A DNA stretch of 5,314 bases from an uncultured bacterium (GTDB lineage Bacteria; Patescibacteriota; Minisyncoccia; Phycocordibacterales; UBA1006). The notes under the pieces are model-generated. The model was not told the origin of the DNA. It saw only the letters and a list, made by a program, of their open reading frames with translations, and searched no databases. The stretch lies in the NCBI GenBank assembly GCA_937898165.1, contig CALDKO010000024.1, positions 1 to 5,314 on the forward strand, given 5' to 3'. A program made the translations under genes and the position numbers. Shown here in pieces: positions 4,501 to 5,314 of the stretch. Positions within the stretch are counted from its first letter, which is position 1, and every line of letters begins with the position of its first letter.

Positions 4501-5314
4501 AGTTTCACAATATAAATTTATAAGCAAAGCAACATTAATATTATGTCCTAATACAATATGCAAACAATGGGAAAGAGAAATTTCAAAAATATCTACAAAT
4601 TTACAAGTAATAACGATAAAAAATCGTCAATGTTTTTATAAACATTCGCTCAAAGACTGGTTAAATGTTGATTTTGTAATTATGTATTACACAGCGTTTA
4701 ATAATGATATACTCAGAAACGAATTTTGCGATGAATTGATTGAATTTTATCGTAAAAAAAAATCATTTGGCAATTTAAAAAAAAATAAATTTAAAAATCT
4801 TCGAGACAAAATTGCAAAAGATAATATTGATATTTTAAATATGAAAGAACAATGTTTCATGCTTGTGACATGGAGAAGAATTATTTTTGATGAATATCAT
4901 GAAATCGACAATCAAAATGTTTCGGAATTGGATTTAATTATCAACAGCATGTCACGTAAATACACATGGTGTGTCAGTGGAACACCATTATGTTATCAAT
5001 CAACGTTGGGTATATTATTGTCATATTCACTTGATACATTTTTGTTGACACATGATTTCATGCATAATCAATCTGTTATTTCACATTCACAAAATGAATG
5101 TTATTACAGAAATACAAAAAAAGATGCCGAAAAAGAATACAAGTTTCCGACAATTGTTACAAATAATACTTTTGTTACTTTTTCTCCAGAAGAACAATTA
5201 GTTTACAATGCATATACCATTGGAAAAACTGATTTAGAAAACGATGAAACATTACGAAAACTGTGCAGTTGTCCAAAAATGTGTGATATTGTTAGAACAT
5301 TAGGAAAATGTTCT
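4499..5314 (+). CDS. SNF2-type (superfamily 2) helicase/ATPase, fragment lacking both ends
   Basis: The frame is open for 272 codons and leaves the window, with no start that explains it. It holds the middle of an SNF2-like ATPase: motif Ia ATLILCP...QW (residues 11-24), motif II RRIIFDEYHEI (DEYH 131-134), motif III TWCVSGTPL (SGTP 160-163), the FSPEEQLVYNAY segment that follows the first RecA-like domain (228-239), and LRKLCSCP (252-259), matching the family's LRxLCxHP. Motif I (Walker A, GKT) should precede motif Ia but is absent: the three forward frames before 4499 show none. The second helicase domain would lie beyond the window. The very high A/T content (8 G or C in the 60 bases at 4741-4800) and the style of motifs II and LCxxP recall helicases of eukaryotes and giant viruses (NCLDV, Mimiviridae-like) more than bacterial SNF2 proteins. 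Such enzymes move on DNA or act in transcription. Family call strong, viral origin inferred. Confidence 0.85.

Noticed and set aside
1..5314. CRISPR array, transposon, tRNA or rRNA gene
   Set aside because: I found no spaced direct repeats, no transposase motifs or terminal inverted repeats, and no tRNA-like cloverleaf or rRNA sequence.
4499..5314. Helicase as part of a bacterial defence system such as DISARM or a restriction system
   Set aside because: No methylase, nuclease or other defence gene is adjacent, the fragment lacks Walker A, and its motifs look eukaryotic or viral, so a defence island is not supported.

Overview
The window looks like a compact, AT-rich bacterial segment, probably from a Patescibacteria/CPR-type genome, flanked on both sides by gene fragments that appear to come from other lineages. 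The core runs from about 507 to 4497. The main taxonomic hint is a complete threonyl-tRNA synthetase that lacks the usual N-terminal TGS domain, next to small genes I do not recognise. This is inference: no marker here fixes the phylum. All seven complete stop codons are TAA, and no gene needs UGA to be read as an amino acid.

Layout. At 112-510 (+) lies a DUF6438-type lipoprotein of Bacteroidota style whose C-terminus seems cut off and runs into a hairpin. At 507-1136 (-) is a LysE/RhtB-type exporter. At 1210-1533 (-) is an unknown 107-residue protein with a near-consensus promoter. At 1644-3404 (+) is thrS. At 3445-3903 (-) is an unknown 152-residue protein with one hydrophobic segment. At 3996-4196 (+) is an unknown 66-residue helical protein. 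At 4234-4497 (-) is the C-terminal part of a small membrane protein. From 4499 to the window edge (+) there is an open frame encoding the middle of an SNF2-type helicase of eukaryotic or giant-virus style, with no N-terminus and no Walker A motif.

Gene organisation. In the core almost every gene is its own transcription unit. Neighbours alternate in direction, convergent pairs share one strong bidirectional hairpin terminator (481-508, 3396-3433, 4197-4226), and two divergent intergenic regions (about 1534-1643 and 3904-3995) carry promoters, each with a perfect palindrome that could be an operator. Nothing in the genes shows a shared pathway: tRNA charging, solute export and several unknown small proteins are simply adjacent.

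Main caution. Both outer genes are broken where they meet the core (about 400-480 and about 4480-4500) and both look taxonomically foreign to it. A misjoined metagenomic contig is the simplest explanation. Gene transfer with truncation is the alternative. I see no convincing new multi-gene system.
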